Below the pieces are notes generated by a model, which was given only the letters and a program-made list of their open reading frames with translations, did no database searches and was not told the DNA's origin. From the NCBI RefSeq assembly GCF_000729995.1, contig NZ_JNFG01000201.1:282342-346341 (forward strand): a DNA stretch of 64,000 nt. The letters are read 5' to 3'. A program made the translations under genes and the position numbers. The DNA is from Caballeronia sordidicola. GTDB lineage: Bacteria; Pseudomonadota; Gammaproteobacteria; Burkholderiales; Burkholderiaceae. Below are positions 24,660 through 33,209 of this stretch, one piece after another. Each line of letters begins with the position of its first letter. Position 1 is the first letter of the stretch.

Positions 24660-26695
24660 GCGAGACAAGCGCCAACCTGAGCGCCAGCGAGCCGCCGGCA
24701 ATCCTGATTGTCGATGACACGCCGGCCAATCTCGGGCTCGTGGTTGACAGTCTCTCCGACCAGGGCTTTCGCGTCCTGGTGGCGCTCGATGGCGAGGAGG
24801 CGCTCGAACGCGCGCAGTTTTCACGGCCGGATCTGATCCTGCTCGACGTGAAGATGCCTGGCATCGACGGCTTTGAAACTTGCCGCCGGCTCAAGATGAA
24901 CGAGCACACACGGGATATCCCGGTGATCTTCATGTCGTCGCTGACCGGCATCGAGGATCTGGTCGAAGGCTTTGCCGCCGGCGGCGCGGACTATGTGACG
25001 AAGCCTGTCCGGATCGACGAAATGATGGCGCGCATCGGCACGCATCTGGCGCTACGCGCAATGCACAAGCAGCTTGTCGCACAGAACCGGCAATTGTCGA
25101 ACGAAGTGAGCGAGCGCCAGCAAGCGGAAGCGGCGCTGGCGCGTGCGCGCGACGAACTCGAGGTGCGAGTCGCGCAACGCACCGTAGAACTCGCGCAGGC
25201 CAATGCAAGCCTGCGGCAGGAGATAGAGGAGCGCAGGAGGGCCGAAACGAAGCTGCTGTCGAGCGAGGCGCGCTTCCGCAACATTGTGGAGACCAGTCCG
25301 CTACCGTTTTGCATCACGTCGATGCCGCAAGGGTCGCTGCTCTACATGAACGAGCCGTTTCGGAAGCTGTTCGGCCTCGGCGCCCCGACCGACACGGTCA
25401 TTAGTGTTATCGACTTCTATGTGGACCCCGGGACGCGAGACACGCTGGTGCGCCAGCTTCGCATGTTCGGCGGCTTTCGCAACACTGAAGTCAATTTCAG
25501 GCGGCCGGACGGCAGCACGTTCTGGGCAATGCTGACCGCCCGGGTCGCGAGCTTCGACGATGCGCCGGCCATCTACGTAGGCCTCAACGACGTGACGGCG
25601 CGCAAGTTGGCCGAGGGAAAATTGCGGGCGAGCGAAGCGAGTCTCGCGAACGCGCAACGGCTTGCGCGGCTCGGTGACTGGGAGTGGGACACGACGGCTG
25701 ACGTGATCCATTGGTCAGACGAGATGTATCGGATCCTCGGGTTGGCGCCGCGGCTTTCGCGGCCAGGCTATCGCACTTTTCTGGCCGCAGTGCATCGCGA
25801 GGACCGGGCACTGGTCCGCCACGCCGTACGCGTGCTGCTGGATGAGCGGCGGCCGTACGGCCTTGATTGCCGCGTAACGGGAGCCGACGGTGTGGTGCGG
25901 ATCGTCCAGTTCCAGGCCGAGGCCATGCACGCCGCTGGAGCCGGCGGCGGCGTCGCTGAGCAGCCGTTAAAGCTGGTCGGTACGATCCAGGACATTACCG
26001 AGCGCAAGAGCATCGAGCACGCACTCCTGGAGTCGCGCGAGCAATTGCGGGAGTTGTCCGCCTACATGGAAGCGATTCGCGAAGAAGAGAGGAAACGTAT
26101 CGCGATGGAAATTCACGACGAACTCGGGCAGCTGTTGACTGCATTGAAGATGGACGTTTCATTGCTCAAGATGCGCCTGGCTCAAGACGCGGATGCGGCA
26201 AGGAAAGTCGACGACATGCGCGAGCTGGTTGAAAAGACGATCTGGATGGTGCGCAACGTCGCGAGTCACCTGAGGCCGGCTGCGCTCAATTTCGGCATAG
26301 TGTCGGCGCTGGAGTGGCTGGTGGAGGACTTCGGCCGCCGCAAAGGCCTTTCCTGCCAGCTCTGGATCAATGGTCGCGAGCCGGTTCTTGACGATGCCCA
26401 TGCCACTGCGGTGTTCCGTATCGTGCAGGCGTCGCTGACCAACGTTGCACTCCATGCGGGCGCGTCTCGTGTAGACGTCACCTTGACCAACACCGAGACG
26501 ACGCTCGATCTCTACGTCAGCGACGACGGCTGCGGTTTCGATCCGGCGGCGGCCCGCAAGGGATATTCATACGGGCTGCTTGGCATGAGCGAGCGCGCCC
26601 GGCTGATCGGGGGATCGTTGCGAATCGACAGCTCGCCTGAAACGGGCACCGTGGTGTCGATTCACGTCCCGTTGGGTGGAGGCGAACGGCCATGA
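24656..26695 (+). CDS. Receiver-PAS-PAS histidine kinase, NarX/HisKA_3 type
   Basis: This 679-residue soluble kinase starts with a receiver domain (about 14-130; acceptor in ILLDVKMPGIDG), then a coiled coil, two PAS domains (about 205-325 and 330-450), and a HisKA_3 domain with the phospho-histidine in EERKRIAMEIHDELGQLLTA (about 487). The ATPase domain ends the protein (SDDGCGFDP, YGLLGMSERA). Having its own receiver at the front, it can be an acceptor for the upstream hybrid kinase and a donor to the NarL-type regulator downstream. It overlaps both neighbours by four bases, so the three proteins are made in a coupled way. Confidence 0.93.
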   Translation: MSETSANLSASEPPAILIVDDTPANLGLVVDSLSDQGFRVLVALDGEEALERAQFSRPDLILLDVKMPGIDGFETCRRLKMNEHTRDIPVIFMSSLTGIEDLVEGFAAGGADYVTKPVRIDEMMARIGTHLALRAMHKQLVAQNRQLSNEVSERQQAEAALARARDELEVRVAQRTVELAQANASLRQEIEERRRAETKLLSSEARFRNIVETSPLPFCITSMPQGSLLYMNEPFRKLFGLGAPTDTVISVIDFYVDPGTRDTLVRQLRMFGGFRNTEVNFRRPDGSTFWAMLTARVASFDDAPAIYVGLNDVTARKLAEGKLRASEASLANAQRLARLGDWEWDTTADVIHWSDEMYRILGLAPRLSRPGYRTFLAAVHREDRALVRHAVRVLLDERRPYGLDCRVTGADGVVRIVQFQAEAMHAAGAGGGVAEQPLKLVGTIQDITERKSIEHALLESREQLRELSAYMEAIREEERKRIAMEIHDELGQLLTALKMDVSLLKMRLAQDADAARKVDDMRELVEKTIWMVRNVASHLRPAALNFGIVSALEWLVEDFGRRKGLSCQLWINGREPVLDDAHATAVFRIVQASLTNVALHAGASRVDVTLTNTETTLDLYVSDDGCGFDPAAARKGYSYGLLGMSERARLIGGSLRIDSSPETGTVVSIHVPLGGGERP

Positions 26696-27336
26696 TCAGT
26701 ATCCTGATAGCCGACGATCACGCCATCGTACGTAGCGGATTAAAGCAGATCATCGCGACGACAGCGGACATTGAAGTGACAGGCGAAGCTGCGCAGGGCG
26801 CCGAGGTGATCGAGAAACTGCGCATCTGGCGCGTCGATCTCCTGCTCCTGGACATGACGATGCCCGGCATCAGCGGCGTCGACCTGATCCGGCGCGTGCG
26901 CACTGAATACCCGGCGCTGCCGGTCCTGGTGCTCAGCATCCACAATGAAGCGCAGGTCGTCGCGCGCGCGGTGCGTGCCGGAGCAACCGGCTATGTCACG
27001 AAGGACAGCGATCCTGACATCCTGCTCGCCGCCATTCGCAAGCTTGCCGGCGGGGGGCGGTTCATTGATCCGAAGCTGGTCGATGTCATGGTCTTCGACA
27101 CCCATTCCAGCGACGCCGCACCGCACGAGATCCTGTCGGATCGTGAGTTCCAGGTGCTGCACCTGCTGGCGGCGGGCAAGAGCATCAATGCCATAGCCGA
27201 AGTGCTGGTGCTGAGCGCCAAGACCATCAGCACGCACAAGATGCGGCTCATGCAAAAGCTCGGCATTGAAAACAACGCTGAACTGATCCGCTATGCGATC
27301 AAACATGGTTTGACTTCCGAGCGCGATCGCTCGTAA
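26692..27336 (+). CDS. NarL/FixJ-family response regulator
   Basis: This 214-residue DNA-binding regulator has a receiver domain (ILIADDHAIVRSGLKQI; acceptor in LLLLDMTMPGISG; lysine in YVTKDSD) and a C-terminal LuxR-type helix-turn-helix (LSDREFQVLHLLAAGKSINA, then AEVLVLSAKTISTHKMRLMQKL, shown here only as landmarks at residues 148-200). It is the output of the three-gene relay and overlaps the kinase stop by four bases. Target genes are not evident; the small gene at 27459 follows on the same strand. Confidence 0.93.
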   Translation: MISILIADDHAIVRSGLKQIIATTADIEVTGEAAQGAEVIEKLRIWRVDLLLLDMTMPGISGVDLIRRVRTEYPALPVLVLSIHNEAQVVARAVRAGATGYVTKDSDPDILLAAIRKLAGGGRFIDPKLVDVMVFDTHSSDAAPHEILSDREFQVLHLLAAGKSINAIAEVLVLSAKTISTHKMRLMQKLGIENNAELIRYAIKHGLTSERDRS

Positions 27337-27458
27337 GGATATTCCGACAACAAAACCAGCCACGCCTGAGGCCATAATCGACCTCTCCCGACGGACAAGC
27401 GCTGCTGACGCTTCTACCATGGTCTCATGCGGTGAAAAAGCAAACCACGGAGAATCTT

Positions 27459-27719
27459 ATGGTTGCGTCGGAGCAGTCGTTGCGCGTACTGGTTGAAAAG
27501 TGGCTGGGCGCGGTAGTTGCCGGGCATCTGCACGTGCACTCCATTCATCGTATTCGTGCAGGGCGCCACCGCTGCGTCTGCATTGAAGTGGAACGCGCAT
27601 TCGGTTCGGCATCCAGCGCTTTCACCCTGTTCTTTTTCCGTCATAACGACGGCGCCTGGCATGTCTATCCGGCAGAGGCAGTTCGCCCTGCCATGGGTCT
27701 CGTCCGGCTGGCCGCTTGA
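27459..27719 (+). CDS. Small hypothetical protein
   Basis: This 86-residue protein is not recognised. It begins MVASEQSLRVLVEKWLGAVV and has the strand-like segment HSIHRIRAGRHRCVCIEVER followed by FTLFFFRHNDGAWHVYPAE, which suggests a small alpha-beta fold. The ATG at 27459 has GGAG 6 bases upstream; a GTG at 27432 would extend it. It could be the last gene of the phosphorelay operon (gap 122 bp) or independent. Confidence 0.65.
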   Translation: MVASEQSLRVLVEKWLGAVVAGHLHVHSIHRIRAGRHRCVCIEVERAFGSASSAFTLFFFRHNDGAWHVYPAEAVRPAMGLVRLAA

Positions 27720-28112
27720 ACGGCAACGGATAGTCCCTCTCCGCCAAAATCCAGCCAGGACGCACGCTCCGGCGAGTGACGACCCACGTGCGCACTTCAC
27801 TATGCCGCGTCGTAGAACACCTCGACCGGGCTGCATCAATCCTCCGCAGGTCTTTGATCTCTCAACTGTTTCACCGGTCCCGAACCCCGGGCCGGGATAT
27901 CGCTGCGCGTTATAAAAGGGACCTTCGGTGCGGTGCTGTCTGAATAACTGGATTGGATTAAATGTTCCGCGAAATGTGCGCATCTGCATATAGGAAATCC
28001 TTTGATTCCCCGATGCTTGGCAGGCGCCACGATGGCGAGTTGAGAACCGGCTTGCCCTTGTACGGATGCCGTGGCCCAACACCTGAAACCCATTCCTGCG
28101 AGACATCATCCG
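27720..28112. other. Intergenic region
   Basis: No convincing gene is seen. The minus-strand frame that crosses it is the shadow of the flanking genes. The lower-GC stretch near 27950-28000 may hold the promoter of the diiron-protein gene. Confidence 0.4.
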
Positions 28113-28910
28113 ATGACAACAGACTTCACCCGTACCGGCGAACTCAAGAACATTGCCAGCTATCCGAAATGGCTCCAAGACGTAGTCAAGGATTGCGAAG
28201 AAGCGAAGACCAGGATTGTTTATCATCCGCTGTGCGTGGCCATGAAGGAAGCAACGCTCGACATCGAAAGTACGCATCGCTTCCTGATTGGTTTTTTCCC
28301 TGTCATCGAGCAGTTTCCGCAGTTCATGGCGTCGAACCTGATGAAAGCACGGTTCGGCAATTCGCATGGCGAAGGGATGGCGCGCTCCTACCTCATCCAG
28401 AATATCCGGGTTGAGAACATGCACGCCAAGCACTGGCTGCAATGGGCAGGAGCGAGCGGCCTCGACCTCGACGCGCTGTTGTCGCAAGAGGTGCCGAGCG
28501 AAATGCATGCACTCGCGCATTGGTGCGGGCATGTCAGTCTCACCGACGAGCTGGCGGTAGCGGTGGCGGCAACGAACTATGCAGTGGAAGGTGCGACGGG
28601 TGAGTTCTCGTGCCTGATCTGCTCTGACGAAACCTATGCGATGACCTTTCCGGAACCGATACGCAAGTCGGCAATGCGCTGGCTCAAGGTGCACGCCCAT
28701 TACGATGACGAACACCCGTGGATGGCGCTGGATATCGTGGCCACGTTGCTGGGTACGAATCCGCCGGTGGAGTCGGTCAACAAGATCCGCGCTGCCATTC
28801 GCAAGAGTTACGATTATCTGCGCATGACGCTCGATTACGCGTACGGTACGCGACTCGAGCCGTTGACGGTGACGGTACGTGAAGTGGAGGAAGAGCCGGT
28901 CGCGGTCTGA
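28113..28910 (+). CDS. Heme-oxygenase-like diiron (HDO/TenA-like) protein
   Basis: This 265-residue protein belongs to the all-helical heme-oxygenase-like superfamily that includes TenA, PqqC, CADD and the HDO diiron oxidases. Candidate metal ligands are Glu101 and His104 in VENMHAKHW, Glu159 in NYAVEGATG, and His194, Asp198 and His201 in KVHAHYDDEHPW, the H-x3-D-x2-H pattern of the HDO group. It should therefore bind two irons and activate oxygen. The substrate is unknown; no biosynthetic genes are next to it. The ATG at 28113 is used, with an upstream GTG at 28071 possible. A strong terminator follows 28 bp after the stop. Confidence 0.8.
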   Translation: MTTDFTRTGELKNIASYPKWLQDVVKDCEEAKTRIVYHPLCVAMKEATLDIESTHRFLIGFFPVIEQFPQFMASNLMKARFGNSHGEGMARSYLIQNIRVENMHAKHWLQWAGASGLDLDALLSQEVPSEMHALAHWCGHVSLTDELAVAVAATNYAVEGATGEFSCLICSDETYAMTFPEPIRKSAMRWLKVHAHYDDEHPWMALDIVATLLGTNPPVESVNKIRAAIRKSYDYLRMTLDYAYGTRLEPLTVTVREVEEEPVAV

Positions 28911-28938
28911 GCGAGCCCGGTTTGGAATGTCGAATAAA

Positions 28939-28975
28939 GGCGCCTGTTATCCGATAACAGGCGCCGCTATTTTTG
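28939..28975 (+). terminator. Rho-independent terminator
   Basis: GGCGCCTGTTATC and GATAACAGGCGCC form a perfect 13-bp inverted repeat with one base between them (effective loop formed by the central bases), followed by TATTTTTG. It closes the diiron-protein gene. Confidence 0.85.
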
Positions 28976-29065
28976 TTTGGATTGAAATGCGTCGCGATTG
29001 TCGTGCGAGCAACCGGCATGTTGCCGGCGTCTGGACATGCGTTGTTTGAAGAGCGCCTGCCGTAC

Positions 29066-29353
29066 TCAAGCGCCTTTCTGTTCGCGTGATTGGGTGCCTG
29101 ACCTTGATGGTGCCGGTCCCTTGCTGAACAGCGCGACCAGCAGCGCCGCAAGCGGTACGCAGAAAACAAGTGCGGTTGTGATCGGGCTGTTCGCCGAGCC
29201 TTGCGTGAAGAGCGGCACGATGATCGCGATCGCCGGCCCCAAGGGCAGCATCACGAGAAGATACGCGCTCCAGCTGAGACCTCTCTTGCCGGCAATCCCG
29301 GCGACTATTGCCGCGCAGATGGCGTATGTTACGAAGCCCGTCATCGGTTGCAT
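29066..29353 (-). CDS. Small membrane protein
   Basis: This 95-residue protein of unknown function has three hydrophobic helices (GFVTYAICAAIVAGIAG, SAYLLVMLPLGPAIAIIVPL and PITTALVFCVPLAALLVALF) and a polar tail. GGGGAAGG precedes the ATG at 29353 closely; the ATG three codons later has better spacing. It stands alone, convergent with the diiron-protein gene. Confidence 0.6.
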   Translation of the reverse strand: MQPMTGFVTYAICAAIVAGIAGKRGLSWSAYLLVMLPLGPAIAIIVPLFTQGSANSPITTALVFCVPLAALLVALFSKGPAPSRSGTQSREQKGA

Positions 29354-29670
29354 CGCCTTCCCCGGTTTTACGATTTAGCCAGAGTGTATCGGCGACGAAT
29401 ACGGGGACCAACGAGAAAACCTTGGGATGTGTGCGCTACATCACAACCATAAGCATGCTACTGAAATGGCGTGCGTCAGCACACATAAAACGGCACCACA
29501 ACGTCGCCGGAAAGGCCGTCATGGTCATGCTTTTTTAACGTAGACCGAGTGTGATCCTTATTTCCTCTCATGGGCGCTTACGCTCTTTCTTGCCGATTGC
29601 GCGCTTGTGTCGAACTGGATTCGGCTCATCGCGTTAGCTCGGCAAAGAGACCGCAGAATGATGGTCGCGC
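29354..29670. other. Intergenic region
   Basis: Nothing gene-like is seen; it separates the small membrane-protein gene from the end of the flavoprotein operon. Confidence 0.4.
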
Positions 29671-30102
29671 TCAGGCAAGCATTTGCCACATGACCAGCGT
29701 ATCGGACCCTGCATGCGCCTCGGCCGTACGTTGCTCAACCCGCAATCCGATGCCTTGGGCGAAGCGGGTCAGCAAGAACGCGTTCGCGTGTGTGGTCAGT
29801 CCCGCGATCGTGTTTCCAGGCGAACTGGCCAGAGGCATCAAGTGCTCAAACCACAGCATGCCGATATCGTTTCCCAGCGGCACGATGCGTGCGCCCATCG
29901 TGCGTGACCTGAGCGCAAAAGCGCGGCTGTCCGCCCGGTGTTCATCGAAGACGATGGTGAGCGTGTGACCCGTATGACCGAGCCCCACTTGCTCGCTTGA
30001 TAGCATTGCGGAGCGCAGCATTGTCTGCGCGGGCCATGACACGCGGATGCTTGCGGCCGCCAGCGAAGCGCTCGCAAGGAACTCACGCCGGCCGGTTTTC
30101 AT
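29671..30102 (-). CDS. Tat-exported hypothetical protein
   Basis: This 143-residue protein starts with a twin-arginine type signal (TGRREFLASASLAAAS), so it is probably exported folded. The mature part (SSEQVGLGHTGHTLTIVFDE, DIGMLWFEHLMPLASSPGN, TTHANAFLLTRFAQG) is not recognised; it has no CxxCH, so it is not the cytochrome subunit expected beside a 4-cresol dehydrogenase. Its start codon overlaps the stop of the flavoprotein gene by one base (TGATG), showing tight coupling and a likely shared task. Confidence 0.7.
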   Translation of the reverse strand: MKTGRREFLASASLAAASIRVSWPAQTMLRSAMLSSEQVGLGHTGHTLTIVFDEHRADSRAFALRSRTMGARIVPLGNDIGMLWFEHLMPLASSPGNTIAGLTTHANAFLLTRFAQGIGLRVEQRTAEAHAGSDTLVMWQMLA

Positions 30103-31676
30103 CAGTCGCGCTCCTTGATCTTCTTAGGCCAGATACCTTGTTTTCCCGGTGACAAAATGCCGTTCGGGTCGAGCGCCTCCTTGATGCTCTCGCTCATGCG
30201 CATCAACGCATGATTGTTGAAATCATACTGGGATGCGGCAAGATCCATGAAGGCGAGGTGGGTTCTGTATTGACCATAGCCCGCCGCGCCGAAGTCGTTG
30301 ATCAACGTCTTGAGCAGCTCACCCGCGTCGCGCGCCTGCGCCGGATCGTCACGATTGAAGATGGCCGCAAAGATGTGATGCATGCTGCGCGGCCCGGCGG
30401 TAAAACCGCCGTAATAGTCGAAACCATAATGCGCGGCGCGGTCCCTGATCATCCGATATTGCCGGACCGCGTCGCGGCCGAGCGGCGCACAGACGGGCGA
30501 GAAATCAATGTGCGCGCCGGAGCCGCCGCGCCAGTTCAGCAAATTGAATGCGTCGAGATTGGGAATACCGACCTGGCTGCGATCGCCGCCGCCTTTGGGT
30601 TCAACGTTTGCAAGCGTATAGGGTGACTCGATCAACTCCGAATCGGCGATGGATGAGAAGCGCTGGTGTATCACATCGCGACGCGCCATCACCAGCGCTT
30701 CGGGACCATAGAGGCAGAAGCGAAGATTCCAGCGGCCTATGCCGAGCTTGCGCGTCATGGTCTCGATTGCCGCATCAGGTATTGGACCCGGGCCGTTGTA
30801 CCATTGCTTGCGTGTGGATACGCCGGCAGCCCAGCGCACCGCGCTTTCGATGACCGCATTGCTTTGTATGGTGTCATCGAGTTTCAAGGGACGCAGCGTC
30901 TCGACAATGCTCTCAAGATCGGCGTCGTGCCGGAACTTATAAGTGCACAGCATGTAGCCTTCGGGCTTCGGCATCAACCAGATGCCGAGCTTGGTGACAA
31001 TGCCAAAATTCGACTGCATGAACATGGCATCGTAGGAAGGACCGAAACCTGGCTTGAATACCTGCCAGTCGTGATTGCCGTTCATTGCGCCCATGCCGGT
31101 GCGTACGATCTCGCCGTTCGCGAGCATCACTTCCATTCCGCACTGCATGGCCGCGTGATCGCCGTATGGGGTCGTACCGAAGCCACGCTCGAGAGTATTG
31201 CCGAGCACGCTGCCCCAGCCGGCGGCCGGTGGGTCGAGCCACAACCCGGCGCCTCGCGCCTGAAGTGCCTGATAAAGATCGTAGTAGCTGACACCCGGTT
31301 CGACCAGCGCATAACCGAGCGTCTCATTGATCTCGATGATGCGGTTCATGTGCTGCAAGTCCAGCACGACACAGCCTTTAAGCCGGGGAGCGGCGCCACC
31401 GTAAGCAAAGTTGCGTCCGGTCGATACGCTCCACAAAGGTACGCCGTACCGGTTCGCGACGCCGAGCACGGCGCGCAGCTGCTCGACATTCGACACCAGC
31501 ACAATGGCCGACGCTTCATGAGTGTGTGCGTCACCAGGCGCGAACGGATCCAGATACGGCTGCGCCGCACCGTCTCCGACGAGTACGGCGTGTTGACCCG
31601 CGATCGCCCTGAATGCTGTCAGCGCCTGCTGGAAATCAGGCTCCTGCATTCCGGGAGGACGCGGCAGATCGCTCAC
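30102..31676 (-). CDS. FAD-linked oxidase, 4-cresol dehydrogenase/vanillyl-alcohol oxidase family
   Basis: This 524-residue flavoenzyme has an FAD-binding PCMH domain (about residues 50-240: IVLVSNVEQLRAVLGVANRY, STGRNFAYGGAAPRLKG, LVEPGVSYYDLYQAL, GNTLERGFGTTPYGDHA) and a C-terminal substrate domain of the VAO/PCMH flavoprotein type (GFDYYGGFTAGPRSMHHIFA near residue 420, DPNGILSPGKQGIWP at the end). Relatives oxidise para-substituted phenols such as p-cresol, eugenol or vanillyl alcohol. No signal peptide is present. The coupled downstream gene encodes a Tat-exported protein rather than a cytochrome c, so the electron acceptor is unclear. The substrate is not assigned. Confidence 0.85.
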   Translation of the reverse strand: MSDLPRPPGMQEPDFQQALTAFRAIAGQHAVLVGDGAAQPYLDPFAPGDAHTHEASAIVLVSNVEQLRAVLGVANRYGVPLWSVSTGRNFAYGGAAPRLKGCVVLDLQHMNRIIEINETLGYALVEPGVSYYDLYQALQARGAGLWLDPPAAGWGSVLGNTLERGFGTTPYGDHAAMQCGMEVMLANGEIVRTGMGAMNGNHDWQVFKPGFGPSYDAMFMQSNFGIVTKLGIWLMPKPEGYMLCTYKFRHDADLESIVETLRPLKLDDTIQSNAVIESAVRWAAGVSTRKQWYNGPGPIPDAAIETMTRKLGIGRWNLRFCLYGPEALVMARRDVIHQRFSSIADSELIESPYTLANVEPKGGGDRSQVGIPNLDAFNLLNWRGGSGAHIDFSPVCAPLGRDAVRQYRMIRDRAAHYGFDYYGGFTAGPRSMHHIFAAIFNRDDPAQARDAGELLKTLINDFGAAGYGQYRTHLAFMDLAASQYDFNNHALMRMSESIKEALDPNGILSPGKQGIWPKKIKERD

Positions 31677-31710
31677 GTTCCCTGCATTCGGAACACGTTC
31701 ATCGAGGCGA

Positions 31711-31770
31711 TGCTTTCAATCGGCTTCAATCGCTTTCAACCGGGTGAGCTCGGGTGAGCTGGGGTTAGCT
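31711..31770. repeat. Two adjacent 10-bp tandem repeats
   Basis: Three 10-bp units of one kind (tgctttcaat, cggcttcaat, cgctttcaac) are followed directly by three of another (cgggtgagct twice, ggggttagct), making 60 bp of 10-bp periodicity between the flavoprotein start and the small lipoprotein stop. Confidence 0.6.
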
Positions 31771-31907
31771 TAGTAGCCGCCGCTGCTGGAGCTTCCGCCC
31801 GAGCTCGACCCTGAGGCTGGGCTGTCGGTTTGGCATCCGGCAAGAGAGACTGCGAGCGAGACGGTCAGGATAGCCAGCAACATCGATGCAATGCGCTTGA
31901 AATTCAT
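31770..31907 (-). CDS. Small Ser/Gly-rich lipoprotein
   Basis: This 45-residue protein has a lipoprotein signal (MNFKRIASMLLAILTVSLAV then SLAGC) and a mature part of about 21 residues made almost only of Ser and Gly after QTDSPAS. The ATG at 31907 is preceded by GGGGAA at good spacing; the longer frame to 31970 has no such site. It is probably a minor envelope lipoprotein; it lies upstream of the flavoprotein gene on the same strand, 94 bp apart. Confidence 0.7.
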   Translation of the reverse strand: MNFKRIASMLLAILTVSLAVSLAGCQTDSPASGSSSGGSSSSGGY

Positions 31908-32330
31908 TTGTTTTCCCCATGAAATTTGGATGAGGGCGTACTCACCGCCAGCGCGATGTGCGGCACTCATGAGTTAAACGCACCGACGCGGCAAATTATT
32001 CCCTTCTTTTTTGACATCGGTGAAGCGAAGGGCAGCGTACCCCATTGATACGGTCGATGGTGCCGGTCGCACGCGCCACGTGATGTTCGGCAGCACGCAA
32101 TCATATGAGGAAATAGGGTCACGGAGTGGGAATGCAACCACGCTGGGGTTGATCCAGCGAGATACGTTGGTGATGGGCCGGCATTGTTGAAGGCTGCGCG
32201 ACGGCAAAACTTAGTTTAGAAACTTCAAAACTAATTGTTTTGTTTCCACGATTTTTTACTGCGTAGGCTATATGCGACATTGCTTTCACAAGAACGGCGC
32301 GGTGCCGCTCCCACGTACAAAACTCCGCCA
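31908..32330. other. Divergent intergenic region
   Basis: No gene is seen. It holds the LysR-type motif at 32216-32234 and the promoter of the operon that starts at 32331. Confidence 0.5.
32216..32234. promoter_or_regulatory. LysR-type operator (TTAG-N11-CTAA), copy 1
   Basis: TTAG-N11-CTAA is a T-N11-A dyad, and it lies inside a second dyad TTAGTTT-N10-AAACTAA (32211-32234). The longer frame TTTAGAAA-N6-AACTAA is identical to copy 2 at 37820-37839. It is 97 bp upstream of the isomerase-like gene. Confidence 0.6.
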
Positions 32331-33190
32331 ATGCAACTGGACATCTTTCGCTCGCTCTGGGGCCATCGCGGCGACCGGCGCAGTATTTTCGGTGACGTCC
32401 GCGAAGCGGGCCTGGCCGGTATAGAAGCCCGCCTGCCGCTGACGGCGGACGAACGTGCTGCGCTGCTGCGGGACCTGAAGGAACACGAACTCGACTACAT
32501 CGCGATTGTCTTCACCGATAACGCGGTATTGCCCGACCAGCGCGCCACGCCCGCGCAACATCTGCAAGACCTGGATCGCAAGCTCGGATCGGCCGCTGAT
32601 TTGTCGCCGCGTTTTATCAACGTGCTGGCCGGCAATGACCGATGGCCGCTCGCGCAGCAAGTGAGTTCTTCGGCAAGGCGCTCGAGCTCGCACGAAAACA
32701 CGAACAGTTTTGCAGTTTCGAAACCCATAGAGCGCGATCCCTGTATAGCCCGTGGGTGACGCTGGACGTGATACGCCAGGTGCCTGCCTTGCGTTTCACC
32801 AGCGACATCAGTCATTGGGTCGTTGTATGCGAACGCTTGCTCGATGACACTGAGGACGACCTCACGCCGTTTGTTGAACGCGTGCATCACATCCAGGCGC
32901 GCGTGGGATATGACCAGGGTCCGCAGGTGCCGCATCCCGCCGCCGCCGAGTATTCATTGCCGCTCGCTTTTCATCAGGACCACTGGGCTTCAGTCTGGCG
33001 CTCGCAAGCGGCGCGCGGCTACCGGACCACGACCCTCACCCCAGAGTTCGGACGAGATGGCTACCTGCACCATCTGCCGTTCACCGATGTTCCGGTCGCC
33101 GACCTGTCACAACTCAACGAGTGGATGGTGGACGCGGAGCGCAAGCATTTTAGCCAGATCAATTTCAGTCAGACCACGGACCCCCGCTGA
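32331..33190 (+). pseudogene. Sugar phosphate isomerase/epimerase-like gene, frameshifted
   Basis: This gene encodes a xylose-isomerase-like TIM-barrel protein. The first 110 codons from the ATG (MQLDIFRSLWGHRGDRRSIF ... FINVLAGNDRWPLAQQV) lie in one frame and the rest (EFFGKALELARKHEQFCSFE ... QINFSQTTDPR) in another, with the switch at about 32661-32666. One more G in GTGAG (giving GTGGAG) would restore a single protein of about 286 residues, typical for the family, with conserved ETHRA and DISHW segments in the second half. The break could be a true inactivation or a sequencing error. It heads the operon with the oxygenase and ABC transporter. Confidence 0.75.
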
Positions 33191-33209
33191 CCCCCAGGAG
33201 CAATACGCG

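Noticed and set aside
27414..28715. 433-codon minus-strand frame across the diiron-protein gene
   Set aside because: It is antisense to the diiron-protein gene, which has the conserved metal ligands; the minus frame shows no domain.
31908..32330. Search for a guanidine or similar riboswitch ahead of the oxygenase operon
   Set aside because: No conserved ykkC-type core could be recognised; the LysR dyad is a simpler explanation for control.
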